From contig CAMCDA010000022.1 of the NCBI GenBank assembly GCA_945873195.1, positions 1 through 35,022 on the forward strand: 35,022 nucleotides of DNA, written 5' to 3'. Both the position numbers and the translations under genes were made by a program. Of this stretch, positions 7,174 to 14,692 are shown piece by piece (the first letter of the stretch is position 1; each line of letters begins with the position of its first letter). The stretch comes from Asaia bogorensis. Its GTDB lineage: Bacteria; Pseudomonadota; Alphaproteobacteria; Acetobacterales; Acetobacteraceae. The notes under the pieces were generated by a model. The model saw only the letters and a program-made list of their open reading frames with translations, was not told the origin of the DNA and did no database searches.

Positions 7174-8145
7174 ATGAAGCCATCCTGGATCGGCGCGGCC
7201 GCGGCCGTGCTTATGACGATGTGCGCGCCCATCCTCGCGCGCGCCCAAGCCCCGCTGAACTGGCCGACCAGGCCCGTCAAGATCGTCGTGCCCTATGCAC
7301 CTGGCGGGTCGACAGACAATGCCGCGCGCCCCTTCGCCGACCGGCTTTCCATCGCGTTCGGACAGCAATTCGTGATCGAAAACAAAGGCGGCGCATCCGG
7401 TGTGGTGGGCACCGAATACGTCATGCGCTCCGCACCCGATGGCTACACGTTCGGCGTCGTCCCCGTAGCCACCATGACCGTGCTGCCGGCCGCACGGAAA
7501 ATGCCCTTCGATCCGTTCAAGGATTTCGTGCCTGTCTCGAAAATATTCGAGAACACGTTGGTATTCTCAATCCATCCGTCACTGCCCGCGACGACGATGG
7601 AGGAGTTCGTGGCCTACGCAAAGGCCAACCCCGGCAAGATCGCGTTCGGGTCCTCCGGCACCGGCACCATGACCCAGATGACGTGCGAGAGCGTGAAGGC
7701 CGCGGCCAAGATCGACATCCTGCACGTGCCCTATCGCGGCGGCGCCGAGGCGCTGAGCGACTTCCTCGCCGGTCACGTCCAGGTCCACTGCGAGGGCAAC
7801 ATCCTCCCCCACGTCAAAGCCGGAAAGGCTCGGCTTTTGGGCGTGGCCGACAACGAACGCCATCCCGACTTCCCCGATGTCCGCATGCTGAAGGAAATCT
7901 GGGCGGAGGCGGACTCCGTCAGTTGGGGCGGCCTCTTCGCGCCCGCCGGCACGCCCGACGCGATCGTCCGCCGCCTGAGCGCGGAAATCCAGAAGATCGC
8001 CAAGGACCCAGCGTTGAAGGAGCAGATGATGAAGATCGCCGTCCGGCCGGCGGGAAGCACACCCGAGGAACTCGGCGCGGAACTGCGGAAGGACTACGAA
8101 CGCTATGGCAATCTGGTGCGCACGTTGAACATCCGGATGGACTGA
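7174..8145 (+). CDS. Bug-family periplasmic solute receptor (paralogue B)
   Basis: The 323-aa precursor has a signal peptide (MKPSWIGAAAAVLMTMCAPILARA, cut near ARAQ). The full Bug motif set follows: WPTRPVKIVVPYAPGGSTDN, GQQFVIENKGGASGVVG, SAPDGYTFGV, NTLVFSIHPSLPA and HVPYRGGAEALSDFLAGHVQV. CAGGGAG before the ATG is the ribosome site. It closely parallels the receptor at 5007 and differs mainly in the ligand-facing loops and the region after residue 235, so the two may bind related but different ligands. No permease gene is adjacent. Confidence 0.93.
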   Translation: MKPSWIGAAAAVLMTMCAPILARAQAPLNWPTRPVKIVVPYAPGGSTDNAARPFADRLSIAFGQQFVIENKGGASGVVGTEYVMRSAPDGYTFGVVPVATMTVLPAARKMPFDPFKDFVPVSKIFENTLVFSIHPSLPATTMEEFVAYAKANPGKIAFGSSGTGTMTQMTCESVKAAAKIDILHVPYRGGAEALSDFLAGHVQVHCEGNILPHVKAGKARLLGVADNERHPDFPDVRMLKEIWAEADSVSWGGLFAPAGTPDAIVRRLSAEIQKIAKDPALKEQMMKIAVRPAGSTPEELGAELRKDYERYGNLVRTLNIRMD

Positions 8146-8170
8146 TCGCCCGGCGGAGAATCGCCTGATT

Positions 8171-8223
8171 GTTGTTGCGCGGCCCTGGGAACCGGCTCAT
8201 GGTCCCCAAATCGTGGCAACAAC
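8171..8223 (+). ncRNA. Nested inverted repeats ahead of a short ORF (candidate structured leader)
   Basis: GTTGTTGC (8171-8178) pairs perfectly with GCAACAAC (8216-8223). Inside this, TGGGAACC pairs with GGTCCCCA (7 of 8 positions) across a 7-base loop. The two stems would form one elongated hairpin with an internal loop. It ends immediately before the strong ribosome site at 8226-8238. Position and nesting suggest a structured 5' leader for the short ORF at 8241. No known riboswitch class is recognised. Confidence 0.4.
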
Positions 8224-8225
8224 TG

Positions 8226-8238
8226 GAAGGAGGTGATC
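8226..8238 (+). promoter_or_regulatory. Extended Shine-Dalgarno, perfect 13-nt match to the 16S 3' tail
   Basis: AAGGAGGTGATCC is the exact reverse complement of the conserved 16S rRNA end GGATCACCTCCTT. Ordinary genes in this window match at four to six bases. It sits two bases before GTG at 8241. That spacing is short from the 3' edge of the pairing but normal from the GGAGG core. Confidence 0.6.
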
Positions 8239-8240
8239 CT

Positions 8241-8306
8241 GTGTCTCATTGTTCGGTGGCTTTCATTGCCTTGACCTGGATCGCCGGCGCGAACGCGACG
8301 GCATAG
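8241..8306 (+). CDS. Candidate 21-aa small protein or leader peptide
   Basis: GTG at 8241 starts a 21-codon frame ending TAG at 8304-8306. It begins MSHCSVAFIALTW and has a hydrophobic core (VAFIALTWIAGA), with one cysteine, one histidine and one tryptophan. The start lies directly after a 13-base perfect Shine-Dalgarno, nested hairpins lie upstream, and a hairpin follows 36 bases after the stop. This arrangement suggests a real short transcription unit. Alternatives are a leader peptide for tag, or an RNA whose purpose is to bind the ribosome and whose ORF is incidental. No family is recognised. Confidence 0.4.
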   Translation: MSHCSVAFIALTWIAGANATA

Positions 8307-8342
8307 ACTATTGGGTCCGGCAACGGACGTCATAAACAATGC

Positions 8343-8372
8343 GAAGGCCCCGGGGGCGACCCTGGGGCCTTC
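8343..8372 (+). terminator. Terminator-like hairpin after the short ORF
   Basis: GAAGGCCCC (8343-8351) and GGGGCCTTC (8364-8372) form a perfect 9-bp stem with a 12-base loop, 36 bases after the short ORF and 27 before tag. A T-tract is missing. It could end the short transcript or act as an attenuator in front of tag. Confidence 0.5.
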
Positions 8373-8399
8373 GGCATGTCAGGTGGGGGAGAAACCATC

Positions 8400-8960
8400 A
8401 TGACCACGCGCTGTCCCTGGGCCGAAAAGGGCGATGACGCCTACAAGGCCTACCACGACACCGAATGGGGCGTGCCGGTCCGCGACGACCGCACGCTGTT
8501 CGAATTCCTGACGCTGGAAGGCGCCCAAGCCGGGCTGTCCTGGCACAGCGTCCTGATCCGCCGCGAAGGCTACCGCGCCTCCTTCCACGGCTATGACATC
8601 GACCGCATCGTCGCGATGACCGATGACGACCTGCAAGGCCTGATGCAGGGCGGGCCGATCATCCGCAACCGCCTGAAAATATGGTCCGTCCGCGACAATG
8701 CCCGCATCGCCCAGCAGGTCATCGCCGAACACGGTAGCCTCGATGCCTATATCTGGTCGTTCGTCGACGGCAGGCCGATCGTCAACACGTGGACCGAGCA
8801 CACGCAGGTACCCGCAACGACGCCGGCCTCCGACGCCATGAGCAAGGCGCTCCGCAAGCGCGGGTTCCGTTTTGTCGGCTCCACCATATGCTACGCGTTC
8901 ATGCAGGCGACCGGCATGGTCAACGACCACCTGACCACCTGCTTCCGCCACGGCCACTGA
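8400..8960 (+). CDS. tag: DNA-3-methyladenine glycosylase I
   Basis: The 186-aa enzyme cuts 3-methyladenine out of alkylated DNA, the first step of base excision repair. It has the Tag hallmarks: MTTRCPWAEK at the start, YHDTEWGVPVRDDRTLFEFLTLEGAQAGLSW, and the C-terminal NDHLTTC. The structural zinc ligands known from the E. coli enzyme correspond here to C5, H19, H177 and C181, all present. I chose the ATG at 8400, preceded by GGGGGAG, because it gives the usual length. An ATG at 8376 would add eight odd residues and lies almost against the hairpin. The stop is 17 bases before the amidohydrolase gene. Confidence 0.96.
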   Translation: MTTRCPWAEKGDDAYKAYHDTEWGVPVRDDRTLFEFLTLEGAQAGLSWHSVLIRREGYRASFHGYDIDRIVAMTDDDLQGLMQGGPIIRNRLKIWSVRDNARIAQQVIAEHGSLDAYIWSFVDGRPIVNTWTEHTQVPATTPASDAMSKALRKRGFRFVGSTICYAFMQATGMVNDHLTTCFRHGH

Positions 8961-8977
8961 TCCCAGGAGACTTCACA

Positions 8978-10396
8978 ATGCGCAATGACGAGGAAATCTG
9001 GCAGCTGGTCGACGCCAGGCAGGACGACTTCATCGCCCTGTCCGACCGGGTCTGGGAAATCCCCGAACTCTGCTACGCCGAACACCAATCCTGCGCCGAA
9101 CACACCGCGATGCTGGAGGCGCAGGGCTTCCGCGTCACCCGCGACGTGGCCGGCATCCCGACCGCGGTGATGGGTGAGGCCGGGGAAGAAGGCCCGGTCA
9201 TCGCGATCCTCGGCGAGTATGACGCGCTGCCGGGCCTGTCGCAGGAAGCGGGAGTCGCCGAACCTCGCCCCCTGCCCGGCCCCGGCTTTGGTCACGGCTG
9301 CGGCCACAACCTGCTTGGCTCCGCCTCCATGCTCGCCGCCACGGCGGTGAAGGACTATCTGGAGAAGAACGGCATCAAGGGCCGCGTCCGCTATTACGGT
9401 TGCCCGGCCGAGGAAGGCGGCGCCGCCAAGGGGTTCATGGTCCGCGAAGGCGCGTTCTCCGACGTGGACATCGCGATCTCCTGGCATCCGTCATCGTTCA
9501 GCGGGGTGAATGAGCCGATCTCGCTGGCCAATACTCGCATCGATTTCTCCTTCACTGGACGCGCGTCCCACGCCGCCGCCGCGCCGCATCTGGGGCGCAG
9601 CGCTCTGGACGCGGTCGAACTGATGAATGTCGGCGTGAACTACATGCGCGAACACATGCCGTCAGACGCGCGGGTTCACTACGCGATCCTGGACGCCGGC
9701 GGCATCGCGCCAAACGTGGTGCAGGCGCATGCCAAGGTCCGCTACCTGATCCGCGCCCGCAACCTCCCCGAACTGAACCGGTTGATCGAGCGAGTGCGGA
9801 AGATCGCCCAGGGCGCGGCGCTGATGACGGAAACCTCGGTCGAGACCAAGGTGATCAGCGCGGTGTCCAACCTGTTGGGCAACACGCCGCTGGAAAAGGC
9901 GATGTACGACAATTACTCCCGCCTTGGGCCGCCGGAATTCGATGATGCCGACCGTGCCTTCGCCGCGAAGATCCAGTCGACGCTGACCGAGGAGGATATC
10001 GAGAGTTCTTACCGCAGAGCGGGGCTGCCGATGCGGGACGGGGTGCCGTTGTGTGACACGATCGTGCCGTTGGATGCGAAGACGGCGCCGATGATGGGCT
10101 CCACCGATGTCGGGGACGTGAGCTGGGCGGTACCGACGGTGCAGGCGCGGGGCGCGACCTATGCGATCGGGACGCCGGGCCATTCATGGCAGTTGACCGC
10201 GCAGGGGAAGATGCCGGCCGCCCATAAGGGCCTGGTGCATGTGGCGAAGGCGATGGCGGGCACCGCGCTCGACGTGCTGCACAATCCGGCGTTGCTGGAG
10301 CAGGCGAAGGCGGATCATCAGGCACGGGTGAAGCGCACGCCCTATGTCTGCCCGATCCCCGATGATGTCAGCCCGCCGATCGGGATGTCCGCCTAG
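8978..10396 (+). CDS. M20-family amidohydrolase, AbgB-like
   Basis: The 472-aa metal-dependent hydrolase resembles AbgB, the large subunit of p-aminobenzoyl-glutamate hydrolase, in length and motifs. These are GEYDALPGLSQEAG, GHGCGHNLLG (metal ligand His), CPAEEGGAAKG (catalytic and ligand Glu), ISWHPSSFSG, the dimerisation-domain start FTGRASHAAAAPHLGRSALDAVELMN, and STDVGDVSWAVPTVQ. No abgA or abgT homologue lies alongside, so the true substrate could be another N-acyl amino acid or dipeptide. AGGAG at 8965-8969 supports the ATG at 8978. It probably shares a transcript with tag, though the functions look unrelated. No signal peptide, so cytoplasmic. Confidence 0.9.
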   Translation: MRNDEEIWQLVDARQDDFIALSDRVWEIPELCYAEHQSCAEHTAMLEAQGFRVTRDVAGIPTAVMGEAGEEGPVIAILGEYDALPGLSQEAGVAEPRPLPGPGFGHGCGHNLLGSASMLAATAVKDYLEKNGIKGRVRYYGCPAEEGGAAKGFMVREGAFSDVDIAISWHPSSFSGVNEPISLANTRIDFSFTGRASHAAAAPHLGRSALDAVELMNVGVNYMREHMPSDARVHYAILDAGGIAPNVVQAHAKVRYLIRARNLPELNRLIERVRKIAQGAALMTETSVETKVISAVSNLLGNTPLEKAMYDNYSRLGPPEFDDADRAFAAKIQSTLTEEDIESSYRRAGLPMRDGVPLCDTIVPLDAKTAPMMGSTDVGDVSWAVPTVQARGATYAIGTPGHSWQLTAQGKMPAAHKGLVHVAKAMAGTALDVLHNPALLEQAKADHQARVKRTPYVCPIPDDVSPPIGMSA

Positions 10397-10412
10397 GATC
10401 CTTGATTTCGCA

Positions 10413-11339
10413 TCATTTTGTCGGCTCTCGGTTCCGGTACCACCAATCCGCGACCAGCGCCCCGGCCACGCCGCTTCCCACGACCCACACCCGGGAGGCG
10501 GCGCTGGTCGCCGCGTCGGCGATCACGGCGCCTGAGTAGAGCAGGCCTGAACCCGTGCTGAGCGGAAGCGCGCCAACGGTGCTGGTGGAGAGGTAGTTCG
10601 CCATCGCCACGCCGCCGAAGGTGCCGCCCAGCAAGGTGAACATGTAAGGGAGATCGGTGTCGTTGCCGGCCCATTTGTCATAGGCCCAGGTCGCGCCAAT
10701 GGCTCCAAGGCCGCCGGTGGTGACCGCGATGAGGCGGCTGCCGACCACGGTGCTGATGGGGATCGGGGCCAGGGCGGCGCCTTCCAACGGCAGCACGCCC
10801 AGCGACTGGGTCATGCCATTGAAGGTCGAGACACCGACGATCGCGCCCGCCGCCATCGCCCATAGGCGCCCAGACGCCATACCGCCCTCGGGCGGTTCTG
10901 GATGATGGAGGTAGTCCCCGACCCAGGCGCCGACGACCGCGCTGCTGACGGCGTAGACTCGGCTGACCGCCACCGCCATTTCGGCCGGGATCATGGATGT
11001 TCCCAGCAGGGTCGCTCCGCCAGGCAGGGCGCCGACGCCGAAGGCCGCGGTGTTGAAGGCGATGACACCGGCGACGGCACCAAGCCCGGCCACAACGGTC
11101 GCGGTGCTGGGTCCGGAGGCCCACATCGATGGCGCTGCCGACGCTGGGGCTGCGGGCGCTGGCGCGGCGGCCACCGGCGGAACTGGCGCGGGAGCGGGCG
11201 GTGCCGCGGGAGCAGGCCGCGCCGGCGCGGGCCGAGGCGGCGGTGCCTGTCGCTGCGGCTGGGTCTGCGCGTGGACGGGTGTAGCCACAAGACCGGCGAT
11301 CGCACCGCAAACGACAGCGAAACTCGACAAACGCCGCAT
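10413..11339 (-). CDS. Secreted or membrane protein with three internal repeats
   Basis: The 308-aa protein has three parts. Residues 1-24 are a signal peptide (cut near VHAQ). Residues 25-75 are a low-complexity Ala/Pro linker. Residues 82-301 are three related units of about 65-70 residues, at about 82-146, 160-224 and 232-301. Each unit runs through a glycine-rich hydrophobic helix with an Asn (VIAFN, VSTFN, VAMAN), a G-x-LP turn (GALPG, GVLPL, GALPL), a segment containing SR, and a glycine-zipper-like helix ending near Asp and an aromatic residue (GDYL, YDKW, ADWW). This predicts six membrane or membrane-inserting helices. I chose the ATG at 11339 over a GTG five codons upstream; neither has a strong ribosome site. 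Family unknown. Confidence 0.75.
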   Translation of the reverse strand: MRRLSSFAVVCGAIAGLVATPVHAQTQPQRQAPPPRPAPARPAPAAPPAPAPVPPVAAAPAPAAPASAAPSMWASGPSTATVVAGLGAVAGVIAFNTAAFGVGALPGGATLLGTSMIPAEMAVAVSRVYAVSSAVVGAWVGDYLHHPEPPEGGMASGRLWAMAAGAIVGVSTFNGMTQSLGVLPLEGAALAPIPISTVVGSRLIAVTTGGLGAIGATWAYDKWAGNDTDLPYMFTLLGGTFGGVAMANYLSTSTVGALPLSTGSGLLYSGAVIADAATSAASRVWVVGSGVAGALVADWWYRNREPTK

Positions 11340-11452
11340 ACCGGCCCCGTTCACATAGTGCGCTGTTATAACTACCTATTCGCGCGAAAAATACAAGCGA
11401 TATTACATCCTATGGGTGTATTAAATTCGCGCCCGCATCGGTTAACGCGCGG
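11340..11452 (-). promoter_or_regulatory. AT-rich promoter region of the three-repeat protein
   Basis: The 113 bases between the three-repeat gene and pheA are distinctly AT-rich for this genome (runs such as GTATTAAATTC and GCGAAAAATACAAG). On the minus strand a TTGTAT and a GTTATA lie 18 bases apart, ending about 20 bases before the coding region. This is only a loose match to a housekeeping promoter. Confidence 0.3.
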
Positions 11453-12304
11453 TCAATCCGCCGCATCCTGTGTCAGCCGGAACGGCGCCGCCTTGTAAAC
11501 TCCCAGGATACGGACCTCGGACGAGAAGAACCCCAATTCCTCCAGCGCGCGCCGCAGCGCCGGCTGTTCCGGGTGACCATCGACGTCGCACATGAACTGC
11601 GTGGCCGAGAACCGCCCGCCCATCATATAGCTTTCCAGCTTGGTCATGTTAACGCCGTTCGTCGCGAACCCGCCCAGCGCCTTGTACAGCGCCGCCGGCA
11701 CATTCCTGACCCGGAACACGAACGTCGTCATCAAATTCGGCGTGGATGGCTCGGGGTGCGCCGGCCGCGGGGCCATCACGTAGAACCGGGTCGTGTTGTG
11801 GGACGCATCCTCGATGTTCCGGCGCAGGATTTCCAGGCCGTAGATTTCGGCCGCGAGGGATGACGCGATCGCCGCGTCCTCCTTGTTGCCCCATTCGGCG
11901 ATCAGCTTGGCCGAACCGGCGGTATCGCCCTCGACGACCGGGACGAAGGCCCGTTCCTTGAGAATACGGCGCACCTGGCCCAGCGCGACGGGGTGGGAAT
12001 GCGCGCGCTTGATGTCGTCGATGGTGGAACCCTTGATGCCGAGCAGACAGTGCTCGACCCGCTGGAACTGCTCACCGATGACGAACAGGCCCGACTCCGG
12101 CAGCAGATGGTGGATGTCGGGCACGCGCCCGGCCAGCGTGTTCTCACAGGGCAGCATCGCAAGGTCGGCGCGCTTGTCGTGAACCGCCTCGATCGCCGCC
12201 TCGAACGTCTCACACGGCAGGGTTGTCATGTCCGGATACGCGTTGCGGCAGGCAAGGTCGGAATAGGCGCCGAGGACGCCCTGGAATGCGATGGTACCGG
12301 TCAT
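11453..12304 (-). CDS. pheA: Prephenate dehydratase
   Basis: The 283-aa cytoplasmic enzyme converts prephenate to phenylpyruvate in phenylalanine synthesis. The catalytic domain (about 1-180) carries the periplasmic-binding-like motifs GAYSDLACRNAYP, LPCENTLAGRVPDIHHLL and the active-site NTTRFYVM. The C-terminal ACT domain (about 190-275) has GVNMTKLESYMMGGRFSATQ, the alphaproteobacterial form of the phenylalanine-binding ESRP region, so feedback inhibition by Phe is likely. There is no chorismate mutase domain, unlike the E. coli enzyme. It starts four bases after the kdsB stop and is the second gene of that unit. Confidence 0.96.
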   Translation of the reverse strand: MTGTIAFQGVLGAYSDLACRNAYPDMTTLPCETFEAAIEAVHDKRADLAMLPCENTLAGRVPDIHHLLPESGLFVIGEQFQRVEHCLLGIKGSTIDDIKRAHSHPVALGQVRRILKERAFVPVVEGDTAGSAKLIAEWGNKEDAAIASSLAAEIYGLEILRRNIEDASHNTTRFYVMAPRPAHPEPSTPNLMTTFVFRVRNVPAALYKALGGFATNGVNMTKLESYMMGGRFSATQFMCDVDGHPEQPALRRALEELGFFSSEVRILGVYKAAPFRLTQDAAD

Positions 12305-12308
12305 GAGA

Positions 12309-13046
12309 TCAGGCTTTCGGGTTCAACAGGGTTCGGGCGCGTTCCAGGTCCTCGGGCGTGTCGACCCCGAACAGCCCATGCGCCATGCGGGCGCAGGCGA
12401 TGCGCATGCCGGCCTCCATCGCCCGCAGCTGCTCCAGCTTCTCACGCTGTTCCAGCAGGCTGGGCGGCAGGGAGACGAAGCGTTCCAGCGACGGCCGGCG
12501 GAAGGCGTAGATGCCGATATGGTGCCACCGGGGGCCTTCGCCCCAGGGGATTGGCGCGCGGGAGAAATACAGCGCCGGCGCGACATCGGCGCCGTCCGGA
12601 AAGGCGCAGACGGCCTTGACGAAGGACTCGGTCATGGCCTCGTGATCAGACAGGATCGGCACGACCAGGGTGCCGATGTCGATCGCCGGATCGGCCAGCG
12701 GCGTGACCACCAAACGCAGCTGCGCGGGGTCGAGCGTCGGGACATCGCCTTGCAGGTTGACCACGACATCATGCCGCCCCTCAGGGTCCAGGGACACTAG
12801 GGCGGCATGGACCCGGTCGGTGCCGGACGGCAGGGCCGGGTCGGTCAGCACCGCGATGCCGCCGGCGGCGCGCACGGCATCCGCGATCTCCGCATCGCCG
12901 CAGGCAACGGCCACCGGGCCGATATCGGCTTCCCGCGCGCGGTCCAGCACATGGACGATCATCGGCTTGCCGTGGATATCCGCCAGGGGTTTCCCAGGCA
13001 GGCGGGCGGCGGCCATGCGGGCCGGGATGATGACGATCGGGTTCAC
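12309..13046 (-). CDS. kdsB: 3-deoxy-manno-octulosonate cytidylyltransferase (CMP-Kdo synthetase)
   Basis: The 245-aa enzyme activates Kdo with CTP to CMP-Kdo for the inner core of lipopolysaccharide. Motifs are clear: IPARMAAARLPGKPLADIHGKPMI (nucleotide-binding N-terminus), SGTDRV near 74-79, VNLQGDVPTL near 97-105 (QGDEP in E. coli) and YFSRAPIPW. The start is a GTG at 13046, since no in-frame ATG lies before the conserved IPAR region. It heads a two-gene unit with pheA. Its presence shows a Gram-negative, LPS-making host. Confidence 0.95.
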   Translation of the reverse strand: MNPIVIIPARMAAARLPGKPLADIHGKPMIVHVLDRAREADIGPVAVACGDAEIADAVRAAGGIAVLTDPALPSGTDRVHAALVSLDPEGRHDVVVNLQGDVPTLDPAQLRLVVTPLADPAIDIGTLVVPILSDHEAMTESFVKAVCAFPDGADVAPALYFSRAPIPWGEGPRWHHIGIYAFRRPSLERFVSLPPSLLEQREKLEQLRAMEAGMRIACARMAHGLFGVDTPEDLERARTLLNPKA

Positions 13047-13201
13047 GGCGCGCGGCAGGTCCTGGAATTGCTCGGCGGGAAATGGCCGGCAGTGGCTTGA
13101 AGGTCTGTAATCGTTTCCCTATGGTGCGCGCACCTTATGGATGCGTTTGGTTTGGCGCAACGGCGCGAGCGCCCGACCGCCGACGACCGGCGCATCCAAT
13201 C

Positions 13202-13230
13202 TATGACGACGGGCATCGTATGACGACGGG
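13202..13230. repeat. 12-bp direct repeat upstream of the cytochrome gene
   Basis: TATGACGACGGG occurs at 13202-13213 and again at 13219-13230, a 17-base period. It ends 14 bases before the cytochrome c ATG. It may be a binding site pair or a small duplication. Confidence 0.5.
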
Positions 13231-13244
13231 GACGTTGGGCCGAA

Positions 13245-13784
13245 ATGGATAGTATGGAATTCAACAAGGGCATTGCCGCGCTCCTGATTGCCGGCATTGT
13301 CTTCTTCGTCACGGGCACGATCGGCACGATCCTCGTCCATCCGCACCGGCTCGAGCATTCGGTGCTGAACATCGCGGTAGCCGACACCGGCGCCGGCAAG
13401 GAAGCCGCCAAGCCGGTCGCGCTCACGCCGATCTCTCCGATGATGGCCGCGGCCGATGCGGGCGCGGGCGAAGCGCTTGCCAAGAAGCTGTGCTCGAGCT
13501 GCCACACCTTCACCGAAGGCGGAAAGAACGGGGTCGGCCCGAACCTGTATGGCGTGTTCGGCTCCCCGCATGGCCAGGGTGCCGCCGGCTACAATTTCTC
13601 GGCGGCGCTCAAGGGCGTAGTGGGGAACTGGTCGTATGAGGACATGAGCGCATGGCTGGCGAAGCCCAGCGCCTTCGCGCCCGGCACGCGGATGGCCTTC
13701 GCCGGCATGAAGGACGACAAGCAGCGGGCCGACCTGATCGCCTATCTGCGGAGCCTGTCCAAGTCACCGCTACCGCTGCCCTGA
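13245..13784 (+). CDS. Membrane-anchored c-type cytochrome (CycM-like)
   Basis: The 179-aa protein has one N-terminal transmembrane anchor (about residues 9-31) and a short linker. A class I cytochrome c domain follows, with the heme site CSSCH at 83-87 and the axial Met in PGTRMAFAG (M150). The order anchor, linker, then mono-heme domain matches CycM/cytochrome c552-type proteins of alphaproteobacteria, which pass electrons between the bc1 complex and terminal oxidases. The GVGPNLYGVFG and NFSAALK signatures support this. ATG at 13245 or a second ATG three codons later could be used; the ribosome site is weak. It may be read together with hisN, seven bases downstream. Confidence 0.93.
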   Translation: MDSMEFNKGIAALLIAGIVFFVTGTIGTILVHPHRLEHSVLNIAVADTGAGKEAAKPVALTPISPMMAAADAGAGEALAKKLCSSCHTFTEGGKNGVGPNLYGVFGSPHGQGAAGYNFSAALKGVVGNWSYEDMSAWLAKPSAFAPGTRMAFAGMKDDKQRADLIAYLRSLSKSPLPLP

Positions 13785-13791
13785 TCAGTCC

Positions 13792-14565
13792 ATGGATCGC
13801 CTGATCGCGGCAGCCGAGGCGGCGGCGGATGTCGCCGCCGCCGTGATTCGGCCCTTCTTCCGGGCAGGGGTCACGTCAGACCTCAAGACCGATCGATCCC
13901 CGGTGACCATCGCCGACCGCACCGCCGAACTGGCGATGCGGGCTGTGCTGTCGGAACGCTTTCCCGACCACGGTATCCTGGGTGAGGAATTCGGCCTCGA
14001 CCGGCCCGAGTCCCGGATGCGCTGGGTGCTGGACCCGATCGACGGCACCCGCGCGTTCATCACCGGCCGGCCGACCTTCGGCACCCTGATTGGGTTGCTG
14101 GAGGATGGCGTTCCGATCCTCGGCATCATCGACCAGCCCGCGACCGGCGAACGCTGGGTCGGTGCCCGCGGCCGCCCGACCACATTCCGCGGGCCATTCG
14201 GCGGGACCGCCGGCTGCCGGCCCTGCCCTGATATCGGCAATGCCGAACTCAGTTGCACCAGCCCCGAGATGCTGGGCGACGATGCCCCCCGCTGGAACCG
14301 GTTGAAGGATGCGGTGCGGCGGAACTACTGGGGTGGCGACTGCTATGCCTATGGGCTGCTCGCGCTGGGCCAGATCGATGTGGTCGCTGAATCCGACATG
14401 AAGACGTGGGACTGGGTTCCGCTGGTCGCGGTGATTGAAGGTGCTGGCGGCCGGGTCACCGATTGGGACGGCAAGGCCCTGCGGGCGGATGGCGATGGCC
14501 GAGTGCTGGCTGTTGGGGATCCGGCGTTGCTGGGCACGGCGGTGGGGTTGTTGGGGGGCGGGTAA
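13792..14565 (+). CDS. hisN: Histidinol-phosphatase, inositol monophosphatase family
   Basis: The 257-aa Mg-dependent phosphatase has the IMPase metal sites: LGEEFG (about 64-69), WVLDPIDGTRAFITGRPTFG (about 82-101) and KTWDWVPLVAVIEGAGG near 205. The DGTRAFITGRP version, with Arg-Ala after DGT, is typical of the HisN type that removes phosphate from L-histidinol phosphate in histidine synthesis, rather than of SuhB or CysQ. Length fits. A general sugar or inositol phosphatase cannot be excluded. It starts seven bases after the cytochrome stop; no other his gene is in the window. Confidence 0.88.
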   Translation: MDRLIAAAEAAADVAAAVIRPFFRAGVTSDLKTDRSPVTIADRTAELAMRAVLSERFPDHGILGEEFGLDRPESRMRWVLDPIDGTRAFITGRPTFGTLIGLLEDGVPILGIIDQPATGERWVGARGRPTTFRGPFGGTAGCRPCPDIGNAELSCTSPEMLGDDAPRWNRLKDAVRRNYWGGDCYAYGLLALGQIDVVAESDMKTWDWVPLVAVIEGAGGRVTDWDGKALRADGDGRVLAVGDPALLGTAVGLLGGG

Positions 14566-14606
14566 CGCCCTTTCCGGTCCGTGCCGCTGTTTACCCCCCA
14601 CCCCGA

Positions 14607-14629
14607 CCCTCCCCCTCAAGGGGGGAGGG
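14607..14629. repeat. GC hairpin, REP-like or terminator
   Basis: CCCTCCCCC (14607-14615) and GGGGGAGGG (14621-14629) form a perfect 9-bp stem with a 5-base loop, between hisN and the peptide-binding protein gene. C-rich sequence before it and the lack of a T-tract resemble the short palindromic repeats scattered through many GC-rich alphaproteobacterial genomes. It may also stop transcription after hisN. Confidence 0.5.
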
Positions 14630-14692
14630 GGTTGTTGGTCGGAGCCGGCCCCACCCTGGCGGCCACGGTGTTTGATCGGAGGTTTGGACCCC

